A model generated the notes under the pieces. It was not told the origin of the DNA and made no database searches. It worked only from the letters and a program-made list of their open reading frames with translations. Position numbers and translations under genes: made by a program. Shown here piece by piece: positions 5,004 through 14,897 of a DNA stretch of 30,470 bases (position 1 is its first letter; each line of letters opens with the position of its first letter). Source of the DNA: a virus; the IMG/VR virus record IMGVR_UViG_3300030085_000899, positions 1-30,470 of that record. One strand, 5' to 3'.

Positions 5004-5457
5004 TAGTTCTCCATTCTTTGCGTTGTCGTTGATATTCTGCGTCATATGCTACTTTATCCCGAATATTCTTGAATATTTTAGCAGCGGCAGACTTTTCACA
5101 CTGTAGTGCATCTGCCTCCTGAGGTCTAACTTCACCAGTTTCAGTGTATTTCCTGCCGTCATGATGATTTGCATATCTACGGGCGCGAGTAAATCCCATT
5201 TCAAGAAATTTTCGTGCCATGTCCATACCAATGAAGTCTCCAGACTTCTTATAGTTACAGTACATGGAGTAAATCTTATTAGCAGATTTGCTAGCAGCAG
5301 TCTCATTCACAAACCTCCAATGAGCACAAATGTCGTTAGTATAAGGGCGCACCAATAGAACCCCTTGCTCCCCTCTTCCGATCCGATAGAGCGGGCGAGT
5401 GTTAGGGTCTGTGAAATCAAGTTCCTCATAAGGGAGTTCATAGCAAAATTCGAGCAT
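4906..5457 (-). CDS. DUF4385 family protein, 183 aa
   Basis: The protein matches what I recall of DUF4385, a family of unknown function found in phages and bacteria. YRIGRGEQGVLLVRPY (residues 24-39) and ICAHWRF (43-49) are followed by KSANKIYSMYCNYKKSGDF and then MARKFLEMGFTRARRYANH (80-98). The family-like region ends near residue 150 (EYQRQRKEWR). Residues 151-183 are a Thr/Arg/Ser-rich tail lying over the start of the next gene. A possible sigma70 promoter directly precedes the gene, so it may head the accessory string down to 2027. The family has no established activity. Confidence 0.9.
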   Translation of the reverse strand: MLEFCYELPYEELDFTDPNTRPLYRIGRGEQGVLLVRPYTNDICAHWRFVNETAASKSANKIYSMYCNYKKSGDFIGMDMARKFLEMGFTRARRYANHHDGRKYTETGEVRPQEADALQCEKSAAAKIFKNIRDKVAYDAEYQRQRKEWRTNESTHATRVDALATTSNVTRSRYSRKRDKVHR

Positions 5458-5461
5458 GGTT

Positions 5462-5472
5462 CACCACTGGTG
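5462..5472. repeat. 11-bp palindrome in the leader of the DUF4385 gene
   Basis: CACCA-C/G-TGGTG is an 11-bp inverted repeat about an odd central base. It is located 5-15 bases upstream of the start at 5457 and downstream of the proposed promoter. In that position it could be an operator or a small RNA hairpin overlapping the ribosome binding region. It is short enough to be chance. Confidence 0.3.
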
Positions 5473-5479
5473 CTCCACT

Positions 5480-5508
5480 ACCCTAGCATGTATATTGATC
5501 TACGTCAA
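5480..5508 (-). promoter_or_regulatory. Possible sigma70 promoter for the 5457 accessory operon
   Basis: On the minus strand TTGACG (5508-5503) is followed by a 17-base spacer and TAGGGT (5485-5480), with a TGC extended -10 element directly before the -10. The -35 overlaps the TGA of the upstream gene (5507-5505). The -35 is good and the -10 is weak but extended. It marks the boundary between the structural block and the accessory genes. Confidence 0.5.
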
Positions 5509-5846
5509 GCGTTCTCGAAAATGATGTTGGCACCTTGGTCAAAGACCAGCACTCTAAAATAGTGGTCAGCGTCAGGACAGTGTGCTAGTGTTGGAAACCA
5601 CTCAGATGCATTAAGAGTTGCTACTTCCTCACTACTATACTCAACACAGCAGTCTCTTTCACCTTTGATTGCTTCAATAATATCCTCTGGACAATAGTCT
5701 GCTAACCATGTTAGAACTGTTGTCTTCTTAGCATCGTCAAGTGTTGCCCACTTTGCATTCTCAAAATGCAGTAGACATACATTGTTCATTACACAATGAC
5801 TACCTGCTAACTCATATACTGATAGTGTTTCGATAGTAGTGATCAT
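5505..5846 (-). CDS. Hypothetical protein, 113 aa
   Basis: ATG 5846-5844 is preceded by GAGGAGAACCC, the best ribosome binding site in the window, and overlaps the TGA of the upstream gene (ATGA). The protein begins MITTIETLSVYELAGSHCVM. It is acidic, has six cysteines including an RDCCVEY pair, and contains WADYCPEDIIEAI- and FRVLVFDQGANII-type segments. It is the last gene of the fibre block, so it may act in fibre assembly or simply be co-transcribed. No family is recognised. Confidence 0.85.
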   Translation of the reverse strand: MITTIETLSVYELAGSHCVMNNVCLLHFENAKWATLDDAKKTTVLTWLADYCPEDIIEAIKGERDCCVEYSSEEVATLNASEWFPTLAHCPDADHYFRVLVFDQGANIIFENA

Positions 5847-6730
5847 GGGTTCTCCTCATTATCAAGTTTTTCTAATAGTGTATCAAGTTGTGATTTGATA
5901 TTATCTAGATTATCATGTTCAACTTCCCATGCTGTTCCCTGTATCTTCACTGGTGTCTTTTTAGCTGCTTCAATGAATGCTTCAGTGTAAATCTTATCAG
6001 TTAGATCTCTGACACACAAGTAACGTGCCATCTTATCTCTAAACTGAGTGAAGAAGAAAGAACTTAATGACAACCACTGATCTTCATGCTCTAGATATAC
6101 AGCATCAGGATGATTTACTTTATATACTGCTTCAAATGCCTCAGGTGACATTGGGAATTTAACTGCACTGACTTCAATATCAGCAAATGTACTAGGTAAC
6201 TCCCTTAATTTCTGACGATATGTCTGATACATTGCTTTCTTCTCATCAGAGATTGTTACATCACTGCAGAAGACATAATCTGTCTCAGCAAGTAAGAAGT
6301 TACGGGCAAGTCTGATAGATAACCAACTTTCAGTTCTTACCTCACCATACATGCGTCCCATTTCATCTTGGAACTCTTCTCTCTCAATACTTTCAATGTT
6401 AAAGAATACATCTTTAATGAATTCATAGAATGTAGTAGCAGCTGCTACCTCATTCTGTTCCATTTCATAGTCTTTCCATTCATATTGTCCAGTACGGAAG
6501 TTTTTGATATGCTTCCTTCTAGTACAATGATAAGTGTCATTATCATAATAACTGAATTCAACTAGACGATCCTTTTCTGTATCCCATAAAGGATACAACT
6601 TAGGAACAACTTCATCTTGCCAATACTGATCAGGCACGACCTTAACAATGCCTCTAAACACGATCTGACGATCAGCAAGGACTAGTTGTAGTATAATATT
6701 AGGAACATTTGCGTCCGCGACGATACCCAT
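5843..6730 (-). CDS. Tail-fibre assembly chaperone-like protein, 295 aa
   Basis: Residues 140-179 (RLARNFLLAETDYVFCSDV then YRQKLRELP) resemble phage tail-assembly chaperones such as the Phage_tail_APC family, which have R-x3-LLxxTDW...YRQxLRDLP. The position fits, since the gene directly follows three fibre/adhesin genes, where fibre chaperones are usually encoded. The N-terminal 135 residues (WQDEVVPKLYPLWDT, KDYEMEQNEVAAATTFYEF) and the C-terminal Asn/Leu/Glu helix are not part of that family as I know it, so the protein is longer than a simple chaperone. The start ATG 6730 has no clear ribosome binding site. An alternative is a minor virion protein. Confidence 0.72.
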   Translation of the reverse strand: MGIVADANVPNIILQLVLADRQIVFRGIVKVVPDQYWQDEVVPKLYPLWDTEKDRLVEFSYYDNDTYHCTRRKHIKNFRTGQYEWKDYEMEQNEVAAATTFYEFIKDVFFNIESIEREEFQDEMGRMYGEVRTESWLSIRLARNFLLAETDYVFCSDVTISDEKKAMYQTYRQKLRELPSTFADIEVSAVKFPMSPEAFEAVYKVNHPDAVYLEHEDQWLSLSSFFFTQFRDKMARYLCVRDLTDKIYTEAFIEAAKKTPVKIQGTAWEVEHDNLDNIKSQLDTLLEKLDNEENP

Positions 6731-6742
6731 TTTATCAGATTG

Positions 6743-6762
6743 CTACTAGTGCTAGATCTATT
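6743..6762 (-). promoter_or_regulatory. Possible T4-type late promoter motif
   Basis: The gap before the gene at 6730 contains TTCTAAATAG on the minus strand, with a TAAATA core resembling the T4 late consensus TATAAATA and TAAATA-type motifs proposed for cyanophage late genes. It overlaps the TAA of the 1274-residue gene. The match is short and could be chance. Confidence 0.3.
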
Positions 6763-9700
6763 TAGAATGCTTTGATCAGATACTTAACCAGCATGTACGG
6801 TTCAATAAGTGGAATAACCCTATCAGGATCTAATGCTGCAGTAGGTACAATAGGTGTCGAAGATGATAATGTCAATGTACTATCGTTTGCAAATATACCT
6901 GAAATATATGTAGATCCTGTTTCGCCACGAACATCATACTGTTGTACATCGTCAGCGACTGCTATTTTACCAGCACTTGGTACAAATACCAAATTAGTCT
7001 CTGATAACTTCTCAAGTCTAAATTCAATGAGACCAAAGTGATCACTATTACTAGCATTATCATTAGTACCACTAGCAGCAGCTCTGTTCTGTCTGATAGA
7101 GAAACGTGCAGTCTCACTCTGTGCTGCTTCAGGTAAAACAATAGAGTAAGTATACCAATTGGTTGGGTTAGTACCTGTTCCAGTTCCGTCAACATCATTA
7201 TCAACATCAGTTGCGTTTGGAATAGGAACCATCGTGCCAATAAAACCAGATCCTGGGAAATTCAAACTTTCATCTGTATTGTAATACAAGAGAAGTTCGT
7301 CACCACCACCGTCTGGTAGCTCGCCACCGTTTTTATTATTGCCCCTGCATACTTTAACTGTTACTGCATATCCTTCTGATGCATCTATAGTATCAGTTGA
7401 AACAAATCGTGTTGTTTGAGTTCCACCAAATTTTAAATATCTTGATGGTAAATCACTACTGACCAGTGAAAGATTTTCTAAAACACCATTAACTGTATCA
7501 CATTCAACAGTTGCATGGTTTCTTACTCCAACTCCACCATTAATACGAACTCTTGGTGCTTCAGTATATCCAGATCCAGCATTTGTTAGTGTCAATCCTG
7601 TAACTACACCACCACCAATTTGAACAGTTGCAGTAGCACCAGATCCACCACCACCACCAATAAACTCTACTGTTGGCACTTGATTTACTGGTAACTTAAA
7701 TCCACCAGAACTTGTTGTACCAGTACCACTAGCAAAGAAGTTTACACCATTGTCTTGAGTACCAGATCCATCAATGAATACATCTCCAGTAGTTACACCA
7801 GTTGTACCACCTTCATATCCAACAATCTTCTTAAAGGTAATTTTTGCATATCCACCGAAACCATTATCAGAAGTGACACCACCATTTGTTACACCTTGTC
7901 CACCTGAACCAGTGGTAACAGTAACGCTAGATACACCACTCAATGTTGCCCCAGGGATTTCAAAACTAACATATCCTCCTAATCCACCACCACCTGCGCC
8001 AGATGACCAACGTCCTCTATCTTCCACTGTAGTGATCTTAGCATATCCATCACCAGTAACAGTATTTCCTTGAGATAGTGATCCACTGTCAAACCAATCA
8101 GTCTTGATAGCAGAAATACCTCTTCTACCACCATATCCTTCTTCGTGACCACCAGTACCCTCTTGTCCACCACCTTGACCAGATGAACCACCAATACCAG
8201 ATCCAGAAGGACCGCAGCCACCGCCGCCGCCTCCTCCTCCGCCACCAGTACAACCATAGTTACCACCAGTGCCACCTGTACCAGTAAATAGTGAACCAGA
8301 TTCTAGAAGAACATTGTCAGAAGGACTAGTTGCATTTCTGCCATCTTGACCACATGTACCTTCACCAAATCCACCACCGCCGCCGCCACCGCCAGCGCCA
8401 CCAATAATTGTTCCACCAAATTTAAATACAGATGCAGCACCACCGCCGCCACCATCATTATTGTTATGACCATCACCTGCTCTGCCACCTTTACCATTGT
8501 GAGCAGCAGCTGCCTGACCATTATAAGTTCTACCAGATTGTCCCAATTGCATGACAAATGAAGATCCTAGGGTCGCTCTGTTTCCTAGAAGATCTGCTTT
8601 CCAATACTTTCCTTTTCCACCAGTTCCAGCAGTGCCACAACCATTACCACCATAGTTACCACAGTTAGCACCACCGCCACCACCAATTTCCATAGTGACT
8701 TTGGCAAGACCGTAATTACTATTTGTTACTGTTAGTGTATGTGTTCCACCAGGATAACTGTAATTAGATACTACAGTTGCAAGTTCATTGGTAGGAGATG
8801 CTAAACCATTACTACCGCCAGTTCCACCAACCTTTCCACCTTCACCAACGGCATCAGTTGGCATATCTGCTGGATCGTCGCCATCAATTCTAATTTGATT
8901 GTAATAAAATGGACCATCACCACCTTGCTCACCATTACCATTATCTCCAGTAATTTGACCAAGAATTTGTATATTACCCTGCGCGGATCCTGATAAGGTC
9001 AATCCACCGTAAGTACCACCATTTCCACCCTCATTAGTAGAAGCAGCACCACCACCTGTACCACCACCTGCTGTGACAGTAAGGATAGATCCAACACTTA
9101 ATGTAGATCCTGTTCCAGAATTACCTGCTGTAGTGTTTACTCCACCCGATCCAGATCCACCAAAGAATACAACTGTTGCTGTGTTAACTTCATCTGGAAC
9201 TGGTACACTGTATGTACCAGGATTATCGTATTCATATATTTCTTCTGCATAAATTGGAACGCCTTCAGAGATAACTTCTCTTCCACCAATTTGACTGCTG
9301 GAAGTAAATACTTTGTAAGTAGGAGTACCAATGGTCACTCGTTCTTCATAAGAACCAGCATTTGCACCACCAGATGCGAAGTAATAGTTTGTATCATCAC
9401 CAATAATAGTTCCAGATCCTGTATCACCACCTGTCCAATTATAGATGTCATATGTACCAACACTATTATCTAAAAGTGGAGCTTTAGATAAAACGTGAGT
9501 ATGACTGAATGCAATACCGCCTGGTGGATAAAATGTATTAACTTTACCAGTTGATGCTTTGTATGATACTGTATATCTGTCACCAGTTACTCTTCTTCTA
9601 CTACCAGATTCTTCTGGTGCCTCAGAGTGAAATAAGAAATGACTATGTTGTGGAGCACCCGAAAGTTTCTTTTCTTGCAAAGAAACTTGAATTATTTGAC

Positions 9701-10586
9701 CACCAATAATAGATCCTTCTACTGTATCAACGACAGCAGAGTAGTTTGATGTTGTAATGTTACCCAGAGCAAATTGTCCCTTCTGAGTATTCTTGTCCAT
9801 GTACCAATTGCCGTCAATGGTATTAATACCAACACCCAATTGAGAATTACCAACGTTAGGAGTATTGTTACCAAATACAGGACCATTACCTACAATTCTC
9901 TTTGCAATTAGATCAGGAACTTGGAACGTTCCCATGTTTGGATCTGGCCAATGCTCCCATACATTATCTCTGGTGATAGATTGAATTCTACCATCCTTTT
10001 CAGAAATTCTAACAGCAAATGTTGCACCAGTACCACCACCAGTGCTACCAAGAGTAACAGTTGGTGGATTTGATGCATCATATCCTACTCCAGGATCAGT
10101 AACTTCAATTCCTGAAATAGTATTGTTTTGAACTACAACCGTAGCTGTTGCAGTTCTTGGAGTAAGATCTGGAAATATTGCATTGTTACCAGTAGGAGGA
10201 GCACTAAACGTAATAGTGGTTCCCTCAGCATATCCATTACCATTAGTTAATACATCAACACCATCACTTGCTGTCCCACCATATTCATTTCCAATTGCCT
10301 CATATAATTGAGGATAGTCACTAATTTTATATTCAGATCCATCACAATAGATATACCCAGGATATTGATACTCTGGATTATTCTCTGGTTCTGCATCTCC
10401 ACTAACTTCAGTGTATGCTGTAGTGCCACCAGGACCAGGAATTAACGCTGGTTTAAAACTATGATCAAATGATCCTTCAGTAGATTTTAATACCTGTACA
10501 ATAGTACCAATACTCTGAGAATCTGTTTGTTTCTCAGAGTAAAATAGATCTCTAGTATTTCTATACTTGGGATTTAGTGCTACCAT
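6762..10586 (-). CDS. Glycine-rich collar-domain tail fibre / adhesin protein, 1274 aa
   Basis: Residues 75-104 ([11 protein letters not shown] through IGNEYGG) are the first half of a tail-collar domain. FQVPDL (221-226) is its continuation, after about 114 inserted residues carrying GxGY repeats. HSHFLFH (near 313) and SHTHVL (near 358) are HxH motifs like those that bind metal in T4 gp12 and gp37. Two glycine-rich stretches follow (about residues 455-920) with long runs of Gly, as in glycine-rich phage adhesin domains. Another GSGY module is next, and the C-terminus ends KYLIKAF. ATG 10586 has AAAGG just upstream and follows the previous stop by 5 bases. It is probably a host-receptor-binding protein at the tail tip or baseplate. 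Exact placement is unknown. Confidence 0.88.
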   Translation of the reverse strand: MVALNPKYRNTRDLFYSEKQTDSQSIGTIVQVLKSTEGSFDHSFKPALIPGPGGTTAYTEVSGDAEPENNPEYQYPGYIYCDGSEYKISDYPQLYEAIGNEYGGTASDGVDVLTNGNGYAEGTTITFSAPPTGNNAIFPDLTPRTATATVVVQNNTISGIEVTDPGVGYDASNPPTVTLGSTGGGTGATFAVRISEKDGRIQSITRDNVWEHWPDPNMGTFQVPDLIAKRIVGNGPVFGNNTPNVGNSQLGVGINTIDGNWYMDKNTQKGQFALGNITTSNYSAVVDTVEGSIIGGQIIQVSLQEKKLSGAPQHSHFLFHSEAPEESGSRRRVTGDRYTVSYKASTGKVNTFYPPGGIAFSHTHVLSKAPLLDNSVGTYDIYNWTGGDTGSGTIIGDDTNYYFASGGANAGSYEERVTIGTPTYKVFTSSSQIGGREVISEGVPIYAEEIYEYDNPGTYSVPVPDEVNTATVVFFGGSGSGGVNTTAGNSGTGSTLSVGSILTVTAGGGTGGGAASTNEGGNGGTYGGLTLSGSAQGNIQILGQITGDNGNGEQGGDGPFYYNQIRIDGDDPADMPTDAVGEGGKVGGTGGSNGLASPTNELATVVSNYSYPGGTHTLTVTNSNYGLAKVTMEIGGGGGANCGNYGGNGCGTAGTGGKGKYWKADLLGNRATLGSSFVMQLGQSGRTYNGQAAAAHNGKGGRAGDGHNNNDGGGGGAASVFKFGGTIIGGAGGGGGGGGFGEGTCGQDGRNATSPSDNVLLESGSLFTGTGGTGGNYGCTGGGGGGGGGGCGPSGSGIGGSSGQGGGQEGTGGHEEGYGGRRGISAIKTDWFDSGSLSQGNTVTGDGYAKITTVEDRGRWSSGAGGGGLGGYVSFEIPGATLSGVSSVTVTTGSGGQGVTNGGVTSDNGFGGYAKITFKKIVGYEGGTTGVTTGDVFIDGSGTQDNGVNFFASGTGTTSSGGFKLPVNQVPTVEFIGGGGGSGATATVQIGGGVVTGLTLTNAGSGYTEAPRVRINGGVGVRNHATVECDTVNGVLENLSLVSSDLPSRYLKFGGTQTTRFVSTDTIDASEGYAVTVKVCRGNNKNGGELPDGGGDELLLYYNTDESLNFPGSGFIGTMVPIPNATDVDNDVDGTGTGTNPTNWYTYSIVLPEAAQSETARFSIRQNRAAASGTNDNASNSDHFGLIEFRLEKLSETNLVFVPSAGKIAVADDVQQYDVRGETGSTYISGIFANDSTLTLSSSTPIVPTAALDPDRVIPLIEPYMLVKYLIKAF
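7815..9220 (-). repeat. Glycine-rich low-complexity coding region
   Basis: The encoded protein repeats GG, GGG and runs of up to nine Gly between short beta-type segments such as [19 protein letters not shown] and [10 protein letters not shown]. On the plus strand the DNA is CCA/CCG/CCT triplet-rich. It peaks near 8217-8243 and 8375-8400, where consecutive GCC/CCG/CCT triplets make tracts prone to replication slippage. Confidence 0.8.
9933..10274 (-). other. Insertion within the collar domain of the 1274-aa protein
   Basis: In the typical collar fold the GG turn is followed within about 20 residues by FxVPDL, as in the 971-aa neighbour (YGG...FRVPN). Here residues 105-218 separate EYGG from FQVPDL. 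They contain [18 protein letters not shown] and a [18 protein letters not shown] module. The insertion boundaries are approximate. Confidence 0.6.
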
Positions 10587-10591
10587 TACCT

Positions 10592-11977
10592 TTAATACTT
10601 AATAAGATATTCCATGATGATATAAGGACCTGTAACCTGATCCAATGACGCTACCTGATCAATTTGCAGTGTTAATGTAGTCTTCAAGTTATCAGGTGAT
10701 AATAACAATGCAGAGGTCTTAATTTTATATGTATGTGTGTTTTGAGTGAGAAGAATTTTGTGTGCGTGGATAGTTGGATCACCATCATTCTGTACTAGTT
10801 CTGAGACTTCAGATAATGCATTGTTAACTTGAGGATATGCAAATGATGTAGCGCCAGTAAGAGTGCTATTCAATGGAACAACATCTACCAAAGATTTCTC
10901 TACACCATTACCATCATTACTTTTTGGAGCATAGTTTTGATCATAAGTTGCAGGAGCTGATCCATTTGCACTCTTAGGACCAGATCCTGACGGACTACAA
11001 AGCACCCATGATTGGAATTGAGGAGTTCCTGAAAAATCTACTTTTTGTAGATCAAACTGAGTACGATTTGTGAGCAAACAGTTGTATCTAAAAGTAGATA
11101 ATCCTGTAGATCCTTTAGCATCCTCACAATAGTTGTAGTAAATAACTTCCGCAAATGTAAGGAAAAAGGACACACTTTCAACTAGTTTACTAGGTGCTGA
11201 ATCTCCAGATGCCATTGCCCAGCATGGCATTTGATTTGTTCCAGGACCCTCACCATTGTAATTAGTATTATCTAACCAATCATCAATAGGAATAGTTGTT
11301 GCAGTTACTCTCCATCCAATACCTTGAGATCTTGGTTCATCATCTGATGCTTCTTGACGTGTTTTAAGTCTCAATCTATTTGTAGTTGAGAAGTGCATGT
11401 GAGAATGCAATGCTAAACTATCAACTGATTCACTATCAGTAAATCCAGTATTACCAGTTCCTTTTGTCCATGCTGGTTTACCCTTCAATGCAATCTCTTG
11501 TGATGGTACAATAAAATTACCAACATAACTAACATCAATGGTGGTAGTATTGCCAGATGTGACACCAACAGCAGCGTTGGATTCAATACCCATACCAGAG
11601 CGTCTTACCTCATTGCCCTGAGCATTTTCAGTTAAGATGTTGACATATGTACCCGCAGCACCACCTGTTGTTGGTTTTAAAAATTTAGAACCTAGATCAG
11701 GGACAACAAATTCTTCAGAAGTTAAGTTATCAATATCCTCACCTTCAGAATTAAGTCTTCTGAACTTACAACCAACACCAGTACCAATAATCTCTGCTAG
11801 TACAGGATAATCTTCAGCAAGATATTTGCCACCATCACATTTCAAATATCCTGCAGGAAGATTTTTAACATTATTAGCATTATTTGGATCTGTGTTTGAT
11901 AATTCAACTGGCCAACAAATAATAGTTCCAGAACCAGAACCAAACTTAGATTTTTCTTTTGAGTAATGTGCTGGCAT
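10592..11977 (-). CDS. Collar-domain tail fibre protein, 461 aa
   Basis: The collar core is visible at residues 40-62 ([10 protein letters not shown] then [14 protein letters not shown]) and EEFVVPDL (88-95). HSHMHF (near 189) and HAHKILL (near 401) carry HxH motifs. The C-terminus, [10 protein letters not shown], is the hydrophobic IK-type ending shared with both neighbours. The ATG (11977-11975) shares one base with the TGA of the upstream gene, so translation is coupled. The protein is much shorter than its neighbours, with no Gly-rich or repeat region between the HxH motifs. It is probably a compact paralog of the same fibre family. Whether it forms hetero-complexes with the other two is unknown. 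Confidence 0.88.
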   Translation of the reverse strand: MPAHYSKEKSKFGSGSGTIICWPVELSNTDPNNANNVKNLPAGYLKCDGGKYLAEDYPVLAEIIGTGVGCKFRRLNSEGEDIDNLTSEEFVVPDLGSKFLKPTTGGAAGTYVNILTENAQGNEVRRSGMGIESNAAVGVTSGNTTTIDVSYVGNFIVPSQEIALKGKPAWTKGTGNTGFTDSESVDSLALHSHMHFSTTNRLRLKTRQEASDDEPRSQGIGWRVTATTIPIDDWLDNTNYNGEGPGTNQMPCWAMASGDSAPSKLVESVSFFLTFAEVIYYNYCEDAKGSTGLSTFRYNCLLTNRTQFDLQKVDFSGTPQFQSWVLCSPSGSGPKSANGSAPATYDQNYAPKSNDGNGVEKSLVDVVPLNSTLTGATSFAYPQVNNALSEVSELVQNDGDPTIHAHKILLTQNTHTYKIKTSALLLSPDNLKTTLTLQIDQVASLDQVTGPYIIMEYLIKY

Positions 11978-14892
11978 CAGTATGCTTTGATAATGAACGT
12001 CGTAACTAGTGCTGGCATCGCTACCTCTGCAACAATATTTAGGGCATCATCGATGTTTTCAGGTGCAACATCACCCAAACTAATATTGTTTACAGGGAAT
12101 ACTGTAGGGGCAGCAAGTGAACCTATTGTCTGATTCAATTCAAAACTACCATGATTATGTCCAAGGAATGTGCTAGAGTTTGGATCTAACTGATCTGTGA
12201 TATTATTCAATGTAGTAGGATATGTACCATGCTGGAAATTCAAAGTAACTCCGCTGGAAGTACCAGTATTAGTAGTTGTTTGTGATAAACCAATTACATA
12301 CTGATTGCTGCTATTTTTAGAAATGGTAGTAACTTGTGTTCCAGGTCTGATGTCACTTGAAGAGGATAGAACCTCACCACCAGCATATACACCATTTGAA
12401 CTAATCTTAAAGTAACCGTTAAAGTCATTTGGAATAGGACTACTAAAATTCAAGGTCTCACCATTACCATATCCAGATCCAGGATTTACAACACTGATAA
12501 CTTTATATCGTGTATTGATTGGTCGTTGCCCACCAGTTCCTGGAGCACTAGCATCGGTAACTTCAATAACACCACTTGCACCAGAATAAATTTCTACCTC
12601 AGGTAGTCCTAGGTTAATTCTTCTATCAGTATTGAACTTAAATGAAACTCGATCTCCACTTTGATAATCATATCCAGCATCTAGAACCTCTATAACTTTG
12701 TACCTACTATTGCCAGGATATATTCCATCTGCAGTGAGAACTTTTAGAATTCTGTCTGCAGTTCCATCAGCATTGTTCCAACGCGATGTTGTAAGAACAT
12801 CATTTGCTACATAATCATCACCATAACTCGAAATAGAATTAATTCTTATTTTAGTGAAGACGACATCATTACCATTTTCATTCTGAACCACATGTGGTTG
12901 ATATTCAATTTGAACGTTTAGTCCACTACCACTAGCACTACCAGTATTGCTCATGGTAACGTTGTCAATAATAGCAGCACCATTTCCGTCTGACCAATTT
13001 CCTACGTTAGCAACTCTATAAGACCAATCACCAATAGAAGATTCTTTCCAGCTACCAGTTCCACCACCAGTAGGATTACTCTGACCACTAGAATCATAAG
13101 CACCAGTATCTTGATCTCTAAATCGAGCACTCCATCTAAGTGCAAATGTTTGCATGGGTCCACCTGCTGTGAAAGGTTGTGGCCATGCTTCTACTCTTAC
13201 TCTTAAACTCGCTGCTTGACCACTACCACCAGTTACAGCAACTACACCCTCAAAAAAGTCATTTTCATCATTCCAATATTGTCCACCTGATCCATCATCA
13301 ATGTACGCCCATTGATCCAAGTTTCTAGAATAATATCCACTGGTAGTAACATCAGTGTTAGGATTATTTCCCTGTGGTGAAGATGGATCCTCATATAATT
13401 TCATCCCCGAAGCAAAATTGATACCACCAGTAGATGTAGTTGTTCCATCTATAGATCCCCATGGTTCAAATCTCATTCTAAGAACCATACCACTGCCACC
13501 ACCACCAGACATGCTAATATTTTGTTCAATGTCTTGGTTCATGCTACTCCAAAAACCCTCATCCTCACCAATACCAACATATGCCCATTGATTTACCTCT
13601 TTAGCATAATGTCCAGCACTACTTTCAGTTAAATCATCATACAACAGAAAACTACCAGTTGGTTTTAATGCTCCAGCAGTTGCTGTAGTGCCAGAACTAG
13701 CAGATGCATATACCCACATCAAAGGAACAATAGCATCTTGATTTGTTCCTAGGTCAGTACCTGCAGGTAATGTGATGCTGGTTGTTGTTGCTGCAAAATT
13801 CACACCAGTTACTTGGAATGGTGATACTGTATCTGGATTATATCCACTCGCTGGACCGAAATGATTTCTTCTATTACCAGCTTCCATAGGTCTAGGGAAT
13901 ACACCCGTCCATGCTGGTTGTGCATGAGTTTTAACAGGGTTAGTATCGAACGGTTCAGTATATGCACTACCAAAGAATGTATAACTTAAATCAGACGCTG
14001 CTTGTAATCCTGAAGGGTGTGGTCCTGGTGGTGGCCACGATTGTGCAGGAACTTGACCCCAGTATTGAGATCCATCAGCAAAATCATAAAATCTATCTGT
14101 TGTAGGTAATGTATACTCGTGAGTTTCATCACCGTAGTAACTAATCTGGTTGATACCATTCTGCCAAGAATTTGCTGAAGCAGGATCACTAAATTGACAT
14201 TCTGAGTAACCACGACTACCACAGACACCAGCTACTGGACCACCAGTCGCAACTCTGGATGGCGAAAATGGTTCGGGACCAGAGAATTGAGGAGTTGCTT
14301 TACTATATGTTCCTGGGTGTGAGTGTGATGGTGTATGATTGATACCTAATTTTCTATTGACTGTGTAAACAGTTGCAGAAAAATCAGGTGGAGCAATACT
14401 AATGTTAGTCATCTTACCAACCATGACTAGTGTTGCATCTACTGTGAAATCAATATCACAGTTTGCAGGGATACTAGTTTGAATTGGTGTTGTTAAACTA
14501 ATACTTCCAAAACCCTCAACCAATGCACTTCCATCAAAAGGATTAGAAACTAGTTGTTGATATGCATCACTTTGTCCATATTGATATTTTATCTGTTGTA
14601 GGTTGTTTGGTTCCAGGTCAATTGGCATCTTCAGTGTCATGTTTGGAACACGAAACTGTCCAATATATTCTGGAAAAGTACCACCAAAATCATCACTACC
14701 ACCATAACTATCACCAATTTGTGCTGCCAACAATGGATAGTCAGCAGCATCTTTTAATAATCCATCACAAACAATCCACCCTTTAGGAATGTTAGACAGG
14801 GCGAAACCTTCGTTTCCATCCCCTGCCCATGGCATGATAGTGCCAATTTTGGCACTTTTCATGCTTTTGACTGTGCTATAGTTTACTGCCAT
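11977..14892 (-). CDS. Collar-domain tail fibre protein with internal repeats, 971 aa
   Basis: I choose ATG 14892 (MAVNYSTVKSMKSAKIGTIM), 5 bases after the giant gene's TAA. A TTG 27 bases upstream is unlikely. The collar domain is textbook: IGTIMPWAGDG, IPKGWIVCDG (35-44), YPLLAAQIGDSYGG and FRVPNM. HSHPG (near 188) and GHNHG (near 910) are HxH motifs. In the middle, three tandem repeats of about 80 residues contain QWAYV/QWAYI/DWSYR followed by a GGSG turn and an R-x-E-x-W/Y strand. After them come RYKVIEVLDAGYDY and RYKVISVVNPGSGY beta modules. It ends TTFIIKAY. The family is a short-tail-fibre/gp12-like or adhesin protein. The repeats probably form a beta shaft. Confidence 0.9.
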   Translation of the reverse strand: MAVNYSTVKSMKSAKIGTIMPWAGDGNEGFALSNIPKGWIVCDGLLKDAADYPLLAAQIGDSYGGSDDFGGTFPEYIGQFRVPNMTLKMPIDLEPNNLQQIKYQYGQSDAYQQLVSNPFDGSALVEGFGSISLTTPIQTSIPANCDIDFTVDATLVMVGKMTNISIAPPDFSATVYTVNRKLGINHTPSHSHPGTYSKATPQFSGPEPFSPSRVATGGPVAGVCGSRGYSECQFSDPASANSWQNGINQISYYGDETHEYTLPTTDRFYDFADGSQYWGQVPAQSWPPPGPHPSGLQAASDLSYTFFGSAYTEPFDTNPVKTHAQPAWTGVFPRPMEAGNRRNHFGPASGYNPDTVSPFQVTGVNFAATTTSITLPAGTDLGTNQDAIVPLMWVYASASSGTTATAGALKPTGSFLLYDDLTESSAGHYAKEVNQWAYVGIGEDEGFWSSMNQDIEQNISMSGGGGSGMVLRMRFEPWGSIDGTTTSTGGINFASGMKLYEDPSSPQGNNPNTDVTTSGYYSRNLDQWAYIDDGSGGQYWNDENDFFEGVVAVTGGSGQAASLRVRVEAWPQPFTAGGPMQTFALRWSARFRDQDTGAYDSSGQSNPTGGGTGSWKESSIGDWSYRVANVGNWSDGNGAAIIDNVTMSNTGSASGSGLNVQIEYQPHVVQNENGNDVVFTKIRINSISSYGDDYVANDVLTTSRWNNADGTADRILKVLTADGIYPGNSRYKVIEVLDAGYDYQSGDRVSFKFNTDRRINLGLPEVEIYSGASGVIEVTDASAPGTGGQRPINTRYKVISVVNPGSGYGNGETLNFSSPIPNDFNGYFKISSNGVYAGGEVLSSSSDIRPGTQVTTISKNSSNQYVIGLSQTTTNTGTSSGVTLNFQHGTYPTTLNNITDQLDPNSSTFLGHNHGSFELNQTIGSLAAPTVFPVNNISLGDVAPENIDDALNIVAEVAMPALVTTFIIKAY
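12893..13655 (-). repeat. Three tandem ~80-residue repeats in the 971-aa fibre protein
   Basis: Each unit runs from an L/F-x-x-D/E-D-type strand through a YY/HYxxxxxxQWAYV motif, an acidic turn ending in W, an I/V-x-x-x-V/I-T/S-x-G-x-G/S-SG turn and an R/Q-x-E-x-W/Y strand. Units 1 and 2 are clearly alike. Unit 3 (DWSYRVANVGNW) is more diverged. The repeat length is about 240-260 bases. Confidence 0.7.
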
Positions 14893-14897
14893 GAGGA

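Noticed and set aside
7774-8073. Plus-strand Pro-rich open frame
   Set aside because: It is the complement of the Gly-rich region of the 1274-aa protein, which explains the Pro-rich translation.
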